Positions 11,068 to 24,779 are shown, counted from the stretch's first letter. The stretch: DNA of 64,000 nt from Oreohelix idahoensis (GCA_024509875.1 JAMPIV010019831.1:62001-126000), one strand, 5' to 3'. A program made the numbers and translations. Notes: generated by a model from the sequence alone, not told the origin.

Positions 11068-12080
11068 AGCTCAAAGAACTATCATACACAATTAAAAATA
11101 GTAATAAATATAAAAGCAAAATACCACCCTGGGAACTAAAAACACAAATAATAGACTACTCACTTACTGAAAAGATCAAACAAAATATAGAAGATAAGGA
11201 AGCCAAAATGATAAGTAGAAAGTTCATAGATCAACTAACTAAACAAAGCCTGGCCGTCTACACTGATGGATCTAAGGGTGATAGTGGGCAACTAGGTGCC
11301 GAAGTTGTAATACCACAATGGGGAATAAAAAAGAGCTACAATGTAACTGAAGGGACTTCGATTTTTACCGCAGAGATGGTAGCAATTCTTAAAAGTTTAG
11401 AAATAATCGAAGATAACCCACCAGAAGCTGTTACGATATTTACATACTCAATATCATCTCTACAAGCACTAGAACACCCAGGTAAATGTAGCCGGCCAGA
11501 CATAAAGGAAGAAATTCTAGCAATTAATACATCACTAGGGAACAGAGGATGTAGTGTGAGGCTAGTGTGGGTTCAAGCACACATAGGTATTGCTGGTAAC
11601 GAGTTGGCAGATCAGAACGCCAAGAATGAAAGAACAGGTAAAAACAATATAAGAGCAGGACTGGGAAGGTCGAAGATCAAGAGCCAAGTGAAGATGGTTG
11701 TAAACGAGGAATGGAAGACAACGTGGAAGAACAGTAGAAAAGGCAGACATGCGTTCAAACTGCTGAAAGAGCCAACGAGGACGTGCCAAATCAGAGAAGA
11801 ATTAAAGATACCATCAAACAAAAAATTGTGGCGTCTCCGTCTCGGTGCAGCATACTTTATGATAGAAGAACCACACTGCCAAGAATGTCAGGAAGAGAAT
11901 GACATAGACCACTACCTGATCCACTGTAACAAGTATGAACAACAAAGGCTTGAATTAAAAACTGACTATAGAAATCACAATATAGACTTGATAGGTGATA
12001 AGGTTTTAAGTATAGATGCCCCAAGAGATGCCCAATCAATACTTAAAAGATATATACATAAAACAAAGGAAAACATATAA
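11068..12080 (+). pseudogene. LINE-B ORF2 C-terminal fragment: RNase H domain and Cys knuckle
   Basis: The frame is open and encodes the RNase H end of LINE-B ORF2. Motifs are YTDGSKGDSGQLGAE (first catalytic Asp), FTAEMVAI (catalytic Glu), then TYSISS where LINE-A and other LINE-B copies have TDS, so the third catalytic Asp is replaced by Tyr. NELADQNAK and the terminal CQECQEENDIDHYLIHC knuckle follow. Endonuclease and reverse transcriptase are missing. The open frame extends upstream to 10980, but the residues before 11068 are not LINE-related. Confidence 0.8.
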
Positions 12081-12302
12081 GGCTAGTAACCAAAAAAAAT
12101 ATATATATATATATATATATATAAACACAAAATAAAAAGAAAAAAACAACTTACTAACTACTCAAAGGACAAGGAAGACAACATGGTATTCAATAAAAAA
12201 AAAAACAACTCAAAAAGAACAAATACTAATACAAAGTAAAACCAAGTGTAAAGGACAATTGTTATCAAGAAACAATACAATAGAGAAAATAAAATGGACA
12301 AA

Positions 12303-12306
<4 letters not shown>

Positions 12307-12336
<30 letters not shown>

Positions 12337-12674
12337 TATGCCCGCTAATACTCGAGGCGAAATCTCAGGTTATTTTTAATGTCTAACCTGACATTGATTT
12401 TTACGTGAGTATCCTATTTTCTTGTACAGAGACAAGTGTCCCTCGCCATTCAGGCAGATACTCGCCGTTTTCGGAGGTACCCATTAGAGCTGGGTCGGCT
12501 CAGGAGCCGCCAGTCCCTGGTCGACGACACTCCTTCAAATGTCCTCGCCAGGTCTCGAGTTAATCCAGTCCAAATCCCGGTCGACGAAAAATCCTCAAAT
12601 GCCGTCGCCCGGGTTTGATCCTGAATCACCCGGTCGCCAGAGCGGTGTTGTAACCACTACGCTAGCGCGGCTCC
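12307..12674 (-). mobile_element. tRNA-derived SINE with 12 bp target-site duplication
   Basis: Read on the minus strand, the element starts GGAGCCGCGCTAGCG at 12674 and ends in a poly(A) tail, seen as a run of about 30 T at 12306-12335. Box A is TAGCGTAGTGG (12654-12664); a degenerate box B lies near 12615-12630. It is flanked by TGGACAAATACT at 12295-12306 and 12675-12686, and the unbroken sequence is present in B4 near 41055. SINEs are copied by a partner LINE. A poly(A) end would fit a poly(A)-tailed LINE such as A better than the CAA-tailed LINE-B, but this is inference. Confidence 0.85.
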
Positions 12675-12892
12675 TGGACAAATACTAATATAAATTGAAA
12701 TCGGCAACTGCTAAAGACAATAGATTTTTAAATTGAATACAAAATTTAAAAAATAAAATGACACTAAATACCCCAATTATAACCAAATTTCAGGTTGAAC
12801 AGGGTAAACCAAGATGGAACGAGAAGAGGCAATAACGGTCAGCTGTTAAGTTCCCGTCCTCCACCCATCACCTCATCAAAACAACAACAACA

Positions 12893-15391
12893 ACTAGAAA
12901 AATTAAAAGGAGAAAATATGGACACCACACAGGATGCTAATTATTTAAATGCAGATATTACAGTAGATGAAATAGAAAGAGCTTTAGCAGGAAAAAGCAA
13001 TACCACCTATGGGGAAGACATTCTGAGCTATGAAATCCTCAAAAAGATACCAAATACAACTCTAAGAGTGATTGCTTCCCTCTACAACAAAAGCTGGCAC
13101 ACGGGAAAAATACCGTGTTCATGCAAGACAGCAGTAGTCTTCCCCATACTAAAGCCAGATAAGGAAACACATGATGTCAGCTCATACAGGCCAATATCGT
13201 TAACATCGCATCTAGGAAAAATTCTAGAAACAATAGTCAACAGCAGACTAAAATTTCATCTAGAAAAGCATAATTTGTACAGTCCAACCCAGGCAGGCTT
13301 TTGAAGCCAACATAGTACAATAGAGCAACTGTTGAGGCTGGAACATGATGTTAAAACAGGCTTCAAAAGGAATGAAAAGACAGTAGCAATATTCCTTGAT
13401 GTAGCAAGAGCATATGATGAGTGTTGGAGGGAGGGTGCACTACATAAAATCAGGAAATTAGGTATAGTAGGCATAACTTACAATTATCTAGAAAACTTCC
13501 TGCAGGAGAGATACTTCACGGTACAAATAAACAATGATAGATCTGAGGTGTATGAGCAACAGAATGGAATTCCCCAGGGATCAGTAATATCACCATCTAT
13601 TTTTACGATTATGATCAACGACCTAGGCGGCGAGTTTAAAGATTTAAAAAACAACTTATCCCAGTTTGCAGATGATGCTGCGATATGGAGAACGGGAAGA
13701 AATCTCCCATTCCTCTATAAAACAGTACAAAAGCAAATGGATAAAGTATCTGACTGGATGAACAAGTGGGGATTTAATCTAAACGTTAAAAAAACCATAG
13801 GAATGATTTTAAGTAGAGGGCATGTTATTAAAAACAATATAATTGACATAAGCATTAATGAGCAAAAAGTATGCACAGCAAAATCAACTAGATTTCTTGG
13901 TATGGTACTAGACCAGCAACTAAACTGGAACAAACACATAGACCTATTAGTGCAAAGCAGTAGGGGACTTATTAACATGCTAAGATATATGAAAGGAAGT
14001 GGTTGGGGAGCCTGCAATAAGACAATGATAACCTTCTATAAATCATTTATTAGGGGCAAACTTGACTATGCCAGTGTTGTCTATGCATCAGCCGCCCCGA
14101 GCAATAAGAAAAACTAGACACAGTCCAAAACCAGGCACTGTCAATAATAGCAGGTGCCTCAAAGGGAACATCAGCAGAGGCACTAGAAGTAGCACTAGGC
14201 ATTATACCCCTGGAGCTAAGGAGAAAAGAACTGAGATTCAGCTACTTGGCAAAAGTGGCAAAAGATCCAACTCACCCAGCACACAAAACCTTTGATAGGG
14301 GTAACCAGTACATAGGCCACATTCCATTAAAGCAAAGTAGATACCCGTCAGGGTGGAAAACAATGGATGAAGTGGATCAATACCCAGACCTGTTTAATGC
14401 GATAAGCAGTAGTGCTCAGTACAAAGCAAAGATCCCACCATGGGAACTGAGAGTGCCAGAAACTGACTCTCACTTACCAAAGATCATAAGCAAATCTAAC
14501 GACATAGTCTCAGCAAAAGGTAAAGCACTAGAGTACATAGAACGGTATATAAATATTAGCCTAACTATATATACTGATGGGTAAAAAGATGAAAAAGGAC
14601 AATTAGGAGCAGGAATAGCAATACCAAAATTAAACATTTACAAAAGATACAAAGTAACAGGTAATACATCCATCTTTACAGCAGAATTAGTGGCAATCCT
14701 AAAAGCTTAGAAATAGCTGCAGAAATCCCACCCAAAAAAGTAACCATTCTCACAGATTCCCTTTCAGCAGTTTTAACTATCAGAAACAGAAATGGTTGTA
14801 GTAGACCAGATATTATAGAGGAAATACTACAGGTTAATACATATCTGCATACGACAGGATGCAGGGCAACACTAACATGGATACCATCACATGTGGGGAT
14901 AGCAGGAAATGAGCTTGCAGACAAAGAAGCCAAAGGCGGGAGAACTAGCCATAACAAAATTGAAGTAGGCCTACGGAAGTTCGAAATAAAGAGTTTAATT
15001 GCTCAAGCAATAACTAAAGAGTGGATAACAGCATGGGACCAAAGTAAAAAAGCAAGACGCGCATATAAAATCTTAAAAAAAACCAAGCAAAAAATGTCAA
15101 ATAAAAGATGAACTAAAAATACCAATTAATAAAAAAGTGCTGAGGCTCAAGCTTGGAACTGGATATTTCATGATTGATGAACCCACATGTGAAGAGTGCC
15201 AAGAACCAAACACAATTAGACACTTTCTGGTGGACTGCAAGAAATATGACCAACAGAGGCAAAACATTAAGACATACTGTAGTAAACACAAGGTAGAAAT
15301 GAGTGTAGAAAATCTCATAGGCACAAAGACCCCCTCAGAAATGCAAAAGTTAATAAAACACTATATAACCAAAACAAAAGCTTACATATAA
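12893..15391 (+). pseudogene. LINE-A ORF2 fragment: reverse transcriptase and RNase H, degraded
   Basis: It encodes reverse transcriptase motifs SYRPISLTSHLGK, LDVARAYDE, GIPQGSVISPSIF and FADDAAIW, then RNase H and the Cys knuckle. Damage: TGA at 13302-13304 where A2 has Arg; loss of one A near 14113; TAA at about 14582 within the first RNase H motif; loss of one T near 14713 (AAGCTTAG for AAGCTTTAG); and gain of one A near 15075. It is useful as a reference because its A runs near 13646 and 13790 show the lengths that keep the ORF2 frame open. Confidence 0.85.
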
Positions 15392-15744
15392 AAATAAATA
15401 AGGATCCGAGCCAGTAGTCCAAACCGGAGAAAGATTCACCCCAGATACATACGGATTAACCAAATTCACCCCAGATACATACGGATTAACCAAATAAAAC
15501 ATCCAGCGAAATTAAAAACATACCAGATTAGACAATCGCATATTTTAGATATAACCAACCACTATGAACTATAACTACAAAAGGAAAATACCTACTAGAG
15601 ATAATATAGTATAAAATAAATACAAACAAAAACATATTACAACAAAGAAAACACGTCCTGATATAACCAACAACCCCATGCATATGGTAGACGGTTGAAA
15701 GGGGCGTGCTACAAAGAAAAGTAGCAAACACGGTATAAAAAAAA
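12893..15744 (+). mobile_element. LINE-A copy A3, 5'-truncated
   Basis: Copy A3 starts at CTAGAAAAATTAAAAGG, between the endonuclease and reverse transcriptase regions of ORF2, directly after the (CAA)n tail of B1. It runs through ORF2 (stop at 15389-15391) and the LINE-A 3' UTR to an A run at about 15736-15745. The 3' UTR contains an internal duplication of about 35 bp (CACCCCAGATACATACGG at about 15437 and 15468). LINE-B copy B2 follows. Confidence 0.85.
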
Positions 15745-15769
15745 ACTTTACTGAAAGAAGAAAATAAAT

Positions 15770-16091
15770 AATACTAGTCAAACTGTCTGAACTAAAAGAA
15801 GGAAGTGAAATAATACTAAAAAGAATGGAAAGTGAAAGACAGGAGATTAACATAGGGAGAGAAGGGAATGTAGCATTGGATGAAAATAGGAAAGTGATTA
15901 AAAAGAACAAAAGACAACAGGAAAACAAAAGCAACCTAGATGAAACTATCAAAGAAACTATCAAAAAACGATTTGAGGTACTTTTACCACACTTAGCGGA
16001 AGAAGTTAGGGAAATAATGACAAGTATAAATGAGGATTTTCTTGAGAACTTGATTGATAATGGGTCCACAAGTACAGGAAATACAGAATAA
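15770..16091 (+). pseudogene. LINE-B ORF1 C-terminal fragment
   Basis: The frame encodes about 105 residues ending at 16091. It is Lys/Glu-rich, then has FEVLLPHLAEEVREIM and NEDFLENL, which align in style with the LINE-A ORF1 end (LHLPYIAERVRSKM, NDEFVENM). The zinc knuckles and N-terminus are absent because the copy is 5'-truncated. ORF2 starts 40 bp downstream, an arrangement like that of LINE-A. Confidence 0.7.
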
Positions 16092-16131
16092 GAGCAATTT
16101 TGATAGTTAACCAAAATAAAAGGTATACTAG

Positions 16132-19100
16132 ATGATGTTAAAATTCAATTTAGAAAGATTTAGAATTATACAGTGGAATTGTACGGGTATCAAAAAGAAT
16201 TTTGTACCCCTACTTGCAGAGACAGGAGGAAACATCGCTATATATGCTCTTCAAGAGACCCATTTAAACCCAAATAGTAGATATAGTTGTAAGGGCTTTA
16301 AGATACTTAGGCACGATAGGAAAGAAGGTAGAGGAGGTGGTGTCGCAGTCTTAGTTAGCGAAAAATTTAAAATTATAGACTGGGAAGTATTTAATACAAC
16401 CAATATAGAAGGTATCCAGGTTACTATAGCAGCTGAACCAATCAATCTAACAATCATAAATGTATACGCTAAGGAGGGTACAATTAAAGAAGAAGAAATA
16501 CTATCCATAAGCACCAGACTAGGCCCCAAAACAGTCATAGTAGGAGATTTTAATTCCCATCATTATGCGTGGGGTGGACAACATGCAGACAATGCAGGAA
16601 AATGCCTACTTGACTTCATAGAAAATAATGAATTTCTAATACTCAATGATGGAACTGCAACTAGAATTAATCCACAAGCTAACAGGGCAGACTCAGCAAT
16701 AGACATAAGTATAACAACTAACAATCTAGCGAATGTAAATTGGGAAGTGTTACAAGACACAAACTCAGACCATCTGCCCATCATAATAACCATGCATGAA
16801 AATGTCAGTCCGAACCCAGAACCAGAGAAACCGACGTTCAACTATAAAAAAGCAAACTGGGAAGCTTTCCAATCAGAGCTGGAGGGGATGGAATATAAAG
16901 ACATGGAATCAGATGATACTGACTTTTGGGCGGAAACACTGACCAATGAAATTCTTAAAATACCAATAAAATATATACCAAATAAAAATATGCCACAGCA
17001 CCATAAACCAATAAATAACATTACTAAATAAAGAAAAACTCAGTGGAATAAAGAACCAGTTGCCTGGTGGAATAAAAGCTGTGCAGAAATTCATGAGAGA
17101 AGAAAAAGGGCATTACAAAAATATAGGAATAACAGAACAGAAGGAAACTATGATGAGTATAAACTTATTAGGAATGAATCTAATAGAATAATATTTAAAG
17201 CCAAAGAAACTAACTGGAAGGAATTTTGTCAGTCACTTAAACCTCGCACTCAAATTAAAGAAGTATGGAAGAAGCTTAAGGCAATCAAAGGGAACAATAA
17301 GAAAACAATAATGCCAACAATCAAACTACCAAAGAGAGCAGAAACAGATAAAAAAAAAGCAAATGCCCTTGCCGAGTATTTCTATAAAGTCAGTGCAAAA
17401 AGTAGCCTTGGACAGGAAGAAAATGAGAGAAGAGAAAGACTTAGGATACAGTTTTCAAAAGAACTACCAGACCAGATAGATGAAACAAACTATTTAGATG
17501 CGGATATAACAGAAGAAGAAGTAACTAACGCAATAAAAGATAAATCTAATACTGCCTCAGGGCAGGATATACTTAGTTATGAAATCCTTAAGAAAATACC
17601 CAAAAGAACTATAAACATAATAACTTCCCTTTATAAAAAAATCTGGAACTTAGGGAAGATACCAAAAGCATGGAAAGTAGCGATGATAGTACCCATCCTA
17701 AAACCCAATAAGGAAGCCCATGATGTAAGTTCATATAGGCCTATCTCCTTAACATCACAACTAGGTAAAATACTGAAAACTGTTGTTAACAAAAGAGTTA
17801 AATTCTACCTGGAAAAAAATCAGTTATATAGCTCAAACCAGTCAGGGTTTAGAGCAGACAGAAGTACAGTAGACCAGCTTGTAAGATTAGAACACGAGGT
17901 AAAGCTAGGGTTCAAGAGAAAAGAGAAAACAGTAGCAGTTTTTCTAGATGTCGCAAGAGCATATGATGAATGCTGGAGAGATGGAGCTCTTTACAAAATG
18001 AAAAAGATTGGCATTACTGGTAAAACCTACAGGTATCTAGAAAACTTTTTACAAGACAGGTATTTTGCTGTACAGGTAAACAATGACAAGTCAGATATAT
18101 ATGAACAACAGAATGGGATTCCTCAGGGATCAGTTATTTCACCTACAATTTTCACTATAGCTGTAAATGACCTAGCAGATGAATTTAACGACATTAAGAA
18201 TGCAGTATCACAATTTGCAGATGACTGTGCCATTTGGCGATCTGGAAAAAATTTAGACCATGTTAACAAAAAACTCCAAAATCAAATAGAAAAAGTTTCA
18301 GAGTGGATGAATAGTTGGGGCTTTCAAATTAATGTAAACAAAACAGTAGGTATGATATTCAGCAAAGGAAATTTAAAAAAAAATAACAAAATCAATATAA
18401 CCATTAAAGGACAGGAAATAAGTACCTCCTCAACAACAAGATTTCTGGGCATAACTTTAGATAAACAACTAAATTGGAACAAACATATAGCCAATTTAGT
18501 AGAAAGCTGTAGGTGACCCCTAAATATACTAAGGATAGTAAAAGGTAATGGATGGGGGCCAGCAATAAAATAATGCTTATGTTCTACAAGTCTTTCATCA
18601 GGGGGAAACTGGATTATGCCAGCATTGTCTATGACTCAGCTGCAGCTTCTAACAAAGCAAAACTGGACAGAATTCAAAATGCAGCCATGAGAACCATTAC
18701 AGGTGCATTTGTATCGACACCAGTAGAAGCGCTAGAAGTAGCTCTTGTAATACCTCCCCTTGGTCTAAGACGAAAAGAACTAAGATTAAATTATTGGAGT
18801 AAAGTAGCACAAGAAGTGACTCACCCAGCACATAAAGCATTTGTCAAAAACCAACCAAGTGTATGGGAAGTCCCCTTAAATAAAGATAGATATCCAAGAG
18901 GGTGGAGAACTATAGAAGACCTAACACAGTTCCAAGAACTATCAAACACAATTGAAAATAGTAATAAATACAGAAGCAAAATACCACACTGGGAACTAAA
19001 AACACCAATCATAGACTACTCACTGACTAAAAAGATCAAACAAAACATAGAAGATAAGGAAGCCAAAATGATAAGTAGAAAGTTCATAGATCAACTAACT

Positions 19101-19242
19101 AAACAAAGTCTGGCCGTTTACACTGATGGATCCAAGGGTGATAGTGGGCAACTAGGTGCCGGAGTTGTAATACCGCAATGGGGAATTAAAAAGAGCTACA
19201 GTGTAACTGAAGGGGCGTAGATTTTTACCGCAGAGATGGTAG
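16132..19242 (+). pseudogene. LINE-B ORF2: endonuclease, reverse transcriptase, start of RNase H; broken
   Basis: Endonuclease motifs: IIQWNCTG, ALQETHLN, GDFNSHHYAWG, SDHLPI. Reverse transcriptase motifs: SYRPISLTSQLGK, FLDVARAYDE, GIPQGSVISPTIF, FADDCAIW. RNase H begins with YTDGSKGDSGQLGAG. Lesions: TAA at 17029-17031 between endonuclease and reverse transcriptase; TGA at 18514-18516; loss of one G near 18557; TAG at 19218-19220; and the LTR element at 19243. The rest of RNase H is at 28961-29663. LINE-B and LINE-A ORF2 are clearly related but distinct. Confidence 0.85.
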
Positions 19243-20524
19243 TGTAGAGGGAGGTTTAATGGTCTCACCAGAATCTAGCAGGAGAATGTAGCGGGGTATG
19301 GTAGATGTATTATTTGTATTGCTGGCTACCCGATATGTAATGGTGAGATATCCCTCCTTGTAGTCTGGTAATGATAGATTTACAGATGAATCACAGTACA
19401 CAGTACACTGATCACAGGGACGTCACTGACTCGAGATGAGGAAGTCATAGAAAGTGTCAACTGCTGGTGACGTTTTATTATCATTTATTAAAGACGCCAC
19501 AACGACGGATACGTTGACATAAATGTACATAAGTCACAATAAATGCAGGATATAGCCATAAGCATAATAAATTCATCAGTAGATTATGCGGGTATCAGTA
19601 AGTCGATCTCAATGAATACAGCTTACAATAGCTTCAACTCCATATCAACACTCCATGAGTGTAACAAAATCCACCCTGATATTAGTGAATCAGGTGTGTA
19701 AATAATTCTACCACAAACCATATGGACATGGCGGGTTCATGAGTACCGTTCAGATTGACCTTTGTAGGCATTCCTAAGTCTAACCTCCATAAGGGTATAA
19801 ACGCTGACATAGCGAAGTTCATAGGAGCATAGAAACTGTTCTCTGGGCCTAGGGTGACCCGAATACATATAACTATAAGGTATGAAGATACCTGGGGTGA
19901 ATTTCCTAATAGAAGGGGGCTCTCAATGCGTGAAGATAGTGAGCGACAATGTCAAAATCTTAGCAGACTGTAGATATCAATAACATGAGCGCATTTACAT
20001 TGTTTCGGAAATAACACCACACACACATATACGCCTCCAGGCTTTTAGAATCATGAAGGGAATCCTCGTTAGCTTAACTAACACACATGAGGATAGCCAT
20101 ATCCCAACAACAGATCACAGACGTTGAAAAACGATCTGCTCTGCACGAAAAACTTCGGTACTCTGCGCTGACGGAAATCTTTTTCAAAAACCGCCCACCG
20201 ATCTGGACATGCGCAGAAGGGACTCTGAAACCTGAGTCCTAATCAGGCGACCTGCAAGACGGGCATATACTAAGAAAGATGCGAGGAATCGCTCTTTATA
20301 AGGATCGAGAATAAAACTCAATACAGGTTGGAAAGGATTCCAAGAAATCTTTAAGATCTCTGACCATACAAGGAGAACACCTGCCGTCGAACTAAGAATA
20401 GAACGGCAGTTTAAGTCACAAGAGCAGATAACAACCAAAGTCCTAACGTAACCTCAGTTTACCAAGAGTGATCGACCTTAGACCACAAGACAAAAGTGTG
20501 CAAGCAAAAATTCTATGCGCAACA
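19243..20524 (-). repeat. 3' LTR of family 2 element
   Basis: 1282 bp, nearly identical to 27681-28960. On the coding (minus) strand it starts TGTTGCGC and ends CTCTACA, so it has the usual TG...CA termini. It lies downstream of RNase H. I see no clear polypurine tract just before it on the minus strand. Confidence 0.9.
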
Positions 20525-21334
20525 TACTACCGCATGCTCCCGATTAAAAAAAAAGAAACATTAAAAAAAAAAACAATATCCAAGAGCTAGAAGCAGCTCA
20601 AAAACGCACGAATGATGCGCGGACAAATAGATAAACTGCCTAACATGAGGCTAAATCAACACATAGTGTGTCATGTGAGAATATATCTCATTAGAGAAAA
20701 AAATCTTTCTCTAAAAATATATATATCGAGGAGGTGCCACCAACATACATCACATTGCTGGTCACTCTAGCATGTAAGCACAAGTTATAGATATGCAAAT
20801 GTAATAACAATAAAGCATTATGAAAATAGCGGTGATATTATTCTAATACCGCATTATCTAGATGTACATACATTAAAGGAAATAGCATATTTATCTAAGC
20901 ATGTAAACATAATATACAATATACAAGAGTCGATGATCGAAGAAGCATCAGGTCAAAGACTAACGGAACACATCTTCTGTCGATACAAGGGTAAGTAAGC
21001 ACTTCATAACACTTCATTGTTGACAACGAGTAAGGTATCTTCTCAAACATCAATGAGTTGCTGAAAAAATACAAATAATACAATCCTATTTAACAACCAT
21101 TGGGATTCCTAATATACAATACATTATTATTAATAATTGTGGCCGAGTGAACTTTCGGCCCTTATATTGCCTACCTAGCATTCCTCTGTTATACCAAAGA
21201 CGGTAACAGACGAAGAAAATAACAATGCACAATAGCATGAGTTCACATAAAGTGAGGACAGGTGTGCTAATGTATGTTTATAATAAAGGAGTGTTATGGA
21301 TCCGTAGTATATCTGGAAATATAGGACAGGAATA
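20525..21334 (-). other. 3' non-coding region of family 2 element
   Basis: About 0.8 kb between the RNase H stop and the 3' LTR. No open frame with recognisable motifs is present and there is no envelope-like frame. The region is AT-rich. Confidence 0.6.
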
Positions 21335-24300
21335 TTAGTTGGAATCATGTGGGCATCTAGACAGAATGTCTGCCATCACATTATCCGAACCACGGATAGC
21401 TCGTACCGTGAAGTGAAAAGGTTGAAGAGCAATGGCATATCGAGTGGATCTCGAACTCTTTAAGTTCTTACTTTGAATAGCTGTAAGAGCTTTTTGGTCA
21501 GTTTCTAGAATGAAATGCGCGCCCAGAAGGAATCTTTGTAATTTGAGAATTGACCAAACCATAGCCAACAACTCACGGTCTAGAACCGAGTAATTCCTCT
21601 CTGCCGCATTTAGTTTCCTAGAAATGTACATTACAGGATGCAGAGTTTCTGAATACTCCTGCATAAGTGCTGCCCCATACCAGTATATGAAGCATCACTT
21701 CGAAGAACAAAAGTCCTATCAAGAGTAGGTAATCTTAAGATGGGAGGAGATGAGAATATATTCTTAATCTGGTCCAAGGAAGATTGGCATTCTTGAGACC
21801 AACGAACCAGATTAGGCGATCCTTTCTTCAACAGCGTTGAAAGAGGTGCCATAATTGAAGATAGATTCGGAATGAATCTCCCATAAAATTGAACTAAACC
21901 CATAAGGCTACGAACTTGTTTTTTAGTCTTAGGTACAGAGATGTTCAGTATTTTCGAAGTATTGTGGTCTTCTGTCTTCAAAAGACCATGACCAACACGA
22001 TGACCCAGGAAAGAGATTTCACTAAACCCAACATAGGCTTTAGAGGGTTTTGCTGTCAAATTATACTTCCGTAGAGTAGACAGTAATTCATATAAACCCA
22101 AGTAGTGATCTTCCCAGGAATCACTGAAGAGACAGATATCATCTAAGTATGCGATGACATCTGAACGATGTGAAAGAGTTCGACGCATCATGCGAACGAA
22201 AGTAGCAGGGGCGTTCATAAGGCCGAAAGGCATAACATTCCACTGAAACAGACCCCTGGGTGTTGAGAAAGCAGTAAGATGTTTGGCACGATCTGTTAAA
22301 GGCACTTGCCAATAACCTTTAGACAAGTCAAGTTTAGTGAAGAATTTAGAATTAGAAAGTCTAATAAGTAGATCTTCTAGTAAAGGCATCGGTTCAGCAT
22401 CGAACTTTGTGACTTGATTCAATTTGCGATAATCAACGCAAATGCATATGTTCTTATCTTTCTTCCGGACAATAACCATGGAAGAAGAATATGCTGAAGT
22501 TGATGGTTCAATTATTTTTAATTGAATCATTTCATCTAATTCTTTCTCGACTTGTGACTGAAAGTGTATAGGGATAGGATAAGGTCTAACCCTAATAGGA
22601 TTATTGTCAGTAAGAATTATGTCATGTTCTATGACATTTGTGTGTCCAGGGATGTCAGTGAGGACATCCTGAAATGTTTGTAACATCGAAGAGACTTGTC
22701 GATGTTCTTTAGCGGAAAGATTAGGAGAAACAGTAATGTTTTTCCAAGATTCCGTAGAGTGTAGTAGAACCACAGGAAGAGGAAGATTGACATCAGAAAA
22801 AGTAGTTTCCTCATCCTGTATAACTGACAGGGATGAGTAATGACCATGAGGTACTGGAAAATCGTCCGTCGCCTGGAAAATAGGCAGCAAATAGTCTGGA
22901 CGTTCATGAAATTCCGAAAGCATGTTGATGTGGAAAGTTTTATGCTTTCCATCAATATCGACAACATAGTCAACATCGGAAATTCTGGAGACTATTGCAT
23001 ACGGACCTTTCCATGCAATAAGAAGTCTATTTTCCCTACTGGGGAGTAGGACGAACGCTTTGTCACCCGGACAAAGTTGTCGTAGACATCTATTTTTATT
23101 TCCAAACTGCCTTTTCTTTAGCAATTTCAGATGAAGAAGTTGCTAGTTTGCATGCCTCGATGATCTTTTGCCTAAGAGCAATGACATACTCATATGAGGA
23201 TTGTGTGTCATCGCTAATATCATCGGCAGTGATAAGGTCGTGGAGTAAAGACATAGGGCCGCGCGATCGCGCGCCAAAGACAAGTTCAAAGGGAGAAAAT
23301 CCTGTGTGTTCATTAGGGACCTCTCTATAAGCAAAGAAAGCCGCGGGTAAAACCCTGTCCCAATCTTGAGGATGATCTTCAGTTATCTTACCAAGCAAAG
23401 TCTTGAGTGTTCTATTCAAACGCTCAACTAACCCATTAGACATTGGGTGATAGATACTACTAAGAGATCTTTTAATATGTAGAGTAGACATTACTTGTGA
23501 CATAGTGTCAGATATCAGTTGAGTGCCATGGTCTGACAATATTTCTCTGGGGAACCCCAAACGAGAAAATATCAGCCAAAGAGCGTCTGCGATATCGGCA
23601 GTGGAAATGCTCTTAAGAGGTATAGCCTCTGGCCAGCGTGTGCACATATCGACACATGTAAGAATAAACTGATGTCCTCTGGCCGACTTGATCTTAAAAG
23701 GGCCAATAATATCTATTTCCATCTTCTGAAATGGCCGAATAGGAATGTCTGCAGCCTGGATAGGCGCAGCATGTCGTGGTCCTCTAGATTTGACCTCTTG
23801 ACATACTTTGCACGATCGGCAGTAAATCCGTATTTCCTTGTTCACAAAAGGCCAAAAGAAAGCCTCAAGGACTCTCGACTTTGTACGGGAAAATCCCATA
23901 TGTCCAGCACATTGCGAGTCATGAGCATGTTGCAATATTTGCAATCTCATACTCTTAGGAACAAGAATTTGCGAATGTGCAGACGTAGTCGAGTCTTGTA
24001 CCATACGTACAAGTACGCCGTTCTTCATAGCAATCCAAGATTTTCTATTTGTATCCTGATTTGGATCACCTTTTTTTGCTAGAATGAAGAATTTTTTTAA
24101 AGAAGGATCTTCTTCTTGCAATCTTATGAAGGAGTCACGAGAAATAACCAAGTGACTCTCTTGGCTACACACTTCATTATTATTAGTCAATGAAGTTTGA
24201 GGTGTCTCTAGAGTTTGTGCTCTTGTGACTACTGCATTGGTAGCTTGCAGATTTTGATCTTCCCAAGCAGCAATCTGCTGTGGGGTACATTCCCTAACTC

Positions 24301-24740
24301 CATGAATACGACCGATGATAAGGTGCGCAATAGGATTAGGTAGAAGACACGCGTGCACATCTCCCGTAAAGAAAGTAGTGGCAATGTGGATTACGGCAGT
24401 AGGATACTTCTCTAAAGTGCCGCCAAATGTGACACATTTAATTACTTTTCCTGTAGCACAGGATGGACCTACGAGAGATTGTCTAACACCAATAGTGGTG
24501 CATCCGGAATCAAAAAGGACTGAGACCGGATTATTATTTACCAGACCTTTATGTAGGATCAGAGAACCTCTCCCGTCATGCGCAACTGCAGCAGAAAGAG
24601 CGGGCAGAGGATGACCACAGCTCAAAGTGGTTACGGTAGTCGGTTCGAACAAAGTACTGTATTGGGGGCATTTGTTTGCTCTCCCAAAGTCAAAGGCAGA
24701 ACATGTGACAGCGTCAGAGTTTTTATTATCAGCAACCTGA
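21335..24740 (-). pseudogene. Family 2 Pol: protease, integrase, reverse transcriptase, RNase H; frameshifted
   Basis: On the minus strand the order is a Cys/CGH motif (CPQY then SCGHPLPALS), protease FDSGCTTIGV, integrase zinc region (HDSQCAGHMG then CRSCKVCQ), integrase core (EIDIIGPF, LSDHGTQL, NGLVERLN; D-D-E), a GPY/F-like WKGPYAIV, then reverse transcriptase (VDYRKLN, KLDLSKGYWQ, YLDDICLF) and RNase H (RSDAS, DRELLAMVW, ETDQKAL, MADILSR). Integrase therefore precedes reverse transcriptase, as in Gmr1-like elements and opposite to ordinary gypsy. Frameshifts lie near 23100 (after the integrase core) and near 21677 (in RNase H, one G lost). Confidence 0.85.
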
Positions 24741-24779
24741 TTACAGGCTTCCTGAGATTCTTGTTGTACAGAGTTTGCT

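Larger units (their letters stand above)
11068..12892 (+). mobile_element. LINE-B copy B1, 5'-truncated, interrupted by a SINE
   Basis: Copy B1 begins inside the ORF2 region before RNase H, continues through the ORF2 stop at 12078-12080 and the 3' UTR, and ends in (CAA)n at about 12879-12892. Its 3' UTR starts GGCTAGTAACC and has an A/(TA)n microsatellite at about 12093-12123, as in B4 but not in B2 or B3, so at least two LINE-B subfamilies are present. A SINE sits at 12307-12674. LINE-A copy A3 follows directly after the CAA tail. Confidence 0.85.
15745..19242 (+). mobile_element. LINE-B copy B2, left part
   Basis: Copy B2 contains the end of ORF1 and most of ORF2 and is split by an LTR retrotransposon at 19243; it resumes at 28961. 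The sequence at 15745-15755 is ACTTTACTGAA, one base different from the junction string at 33550, 40027 and 41274. It is the only LINE-B here with endonuclease and reverse transcriptase, so it defines the family. Confidence 0.85.
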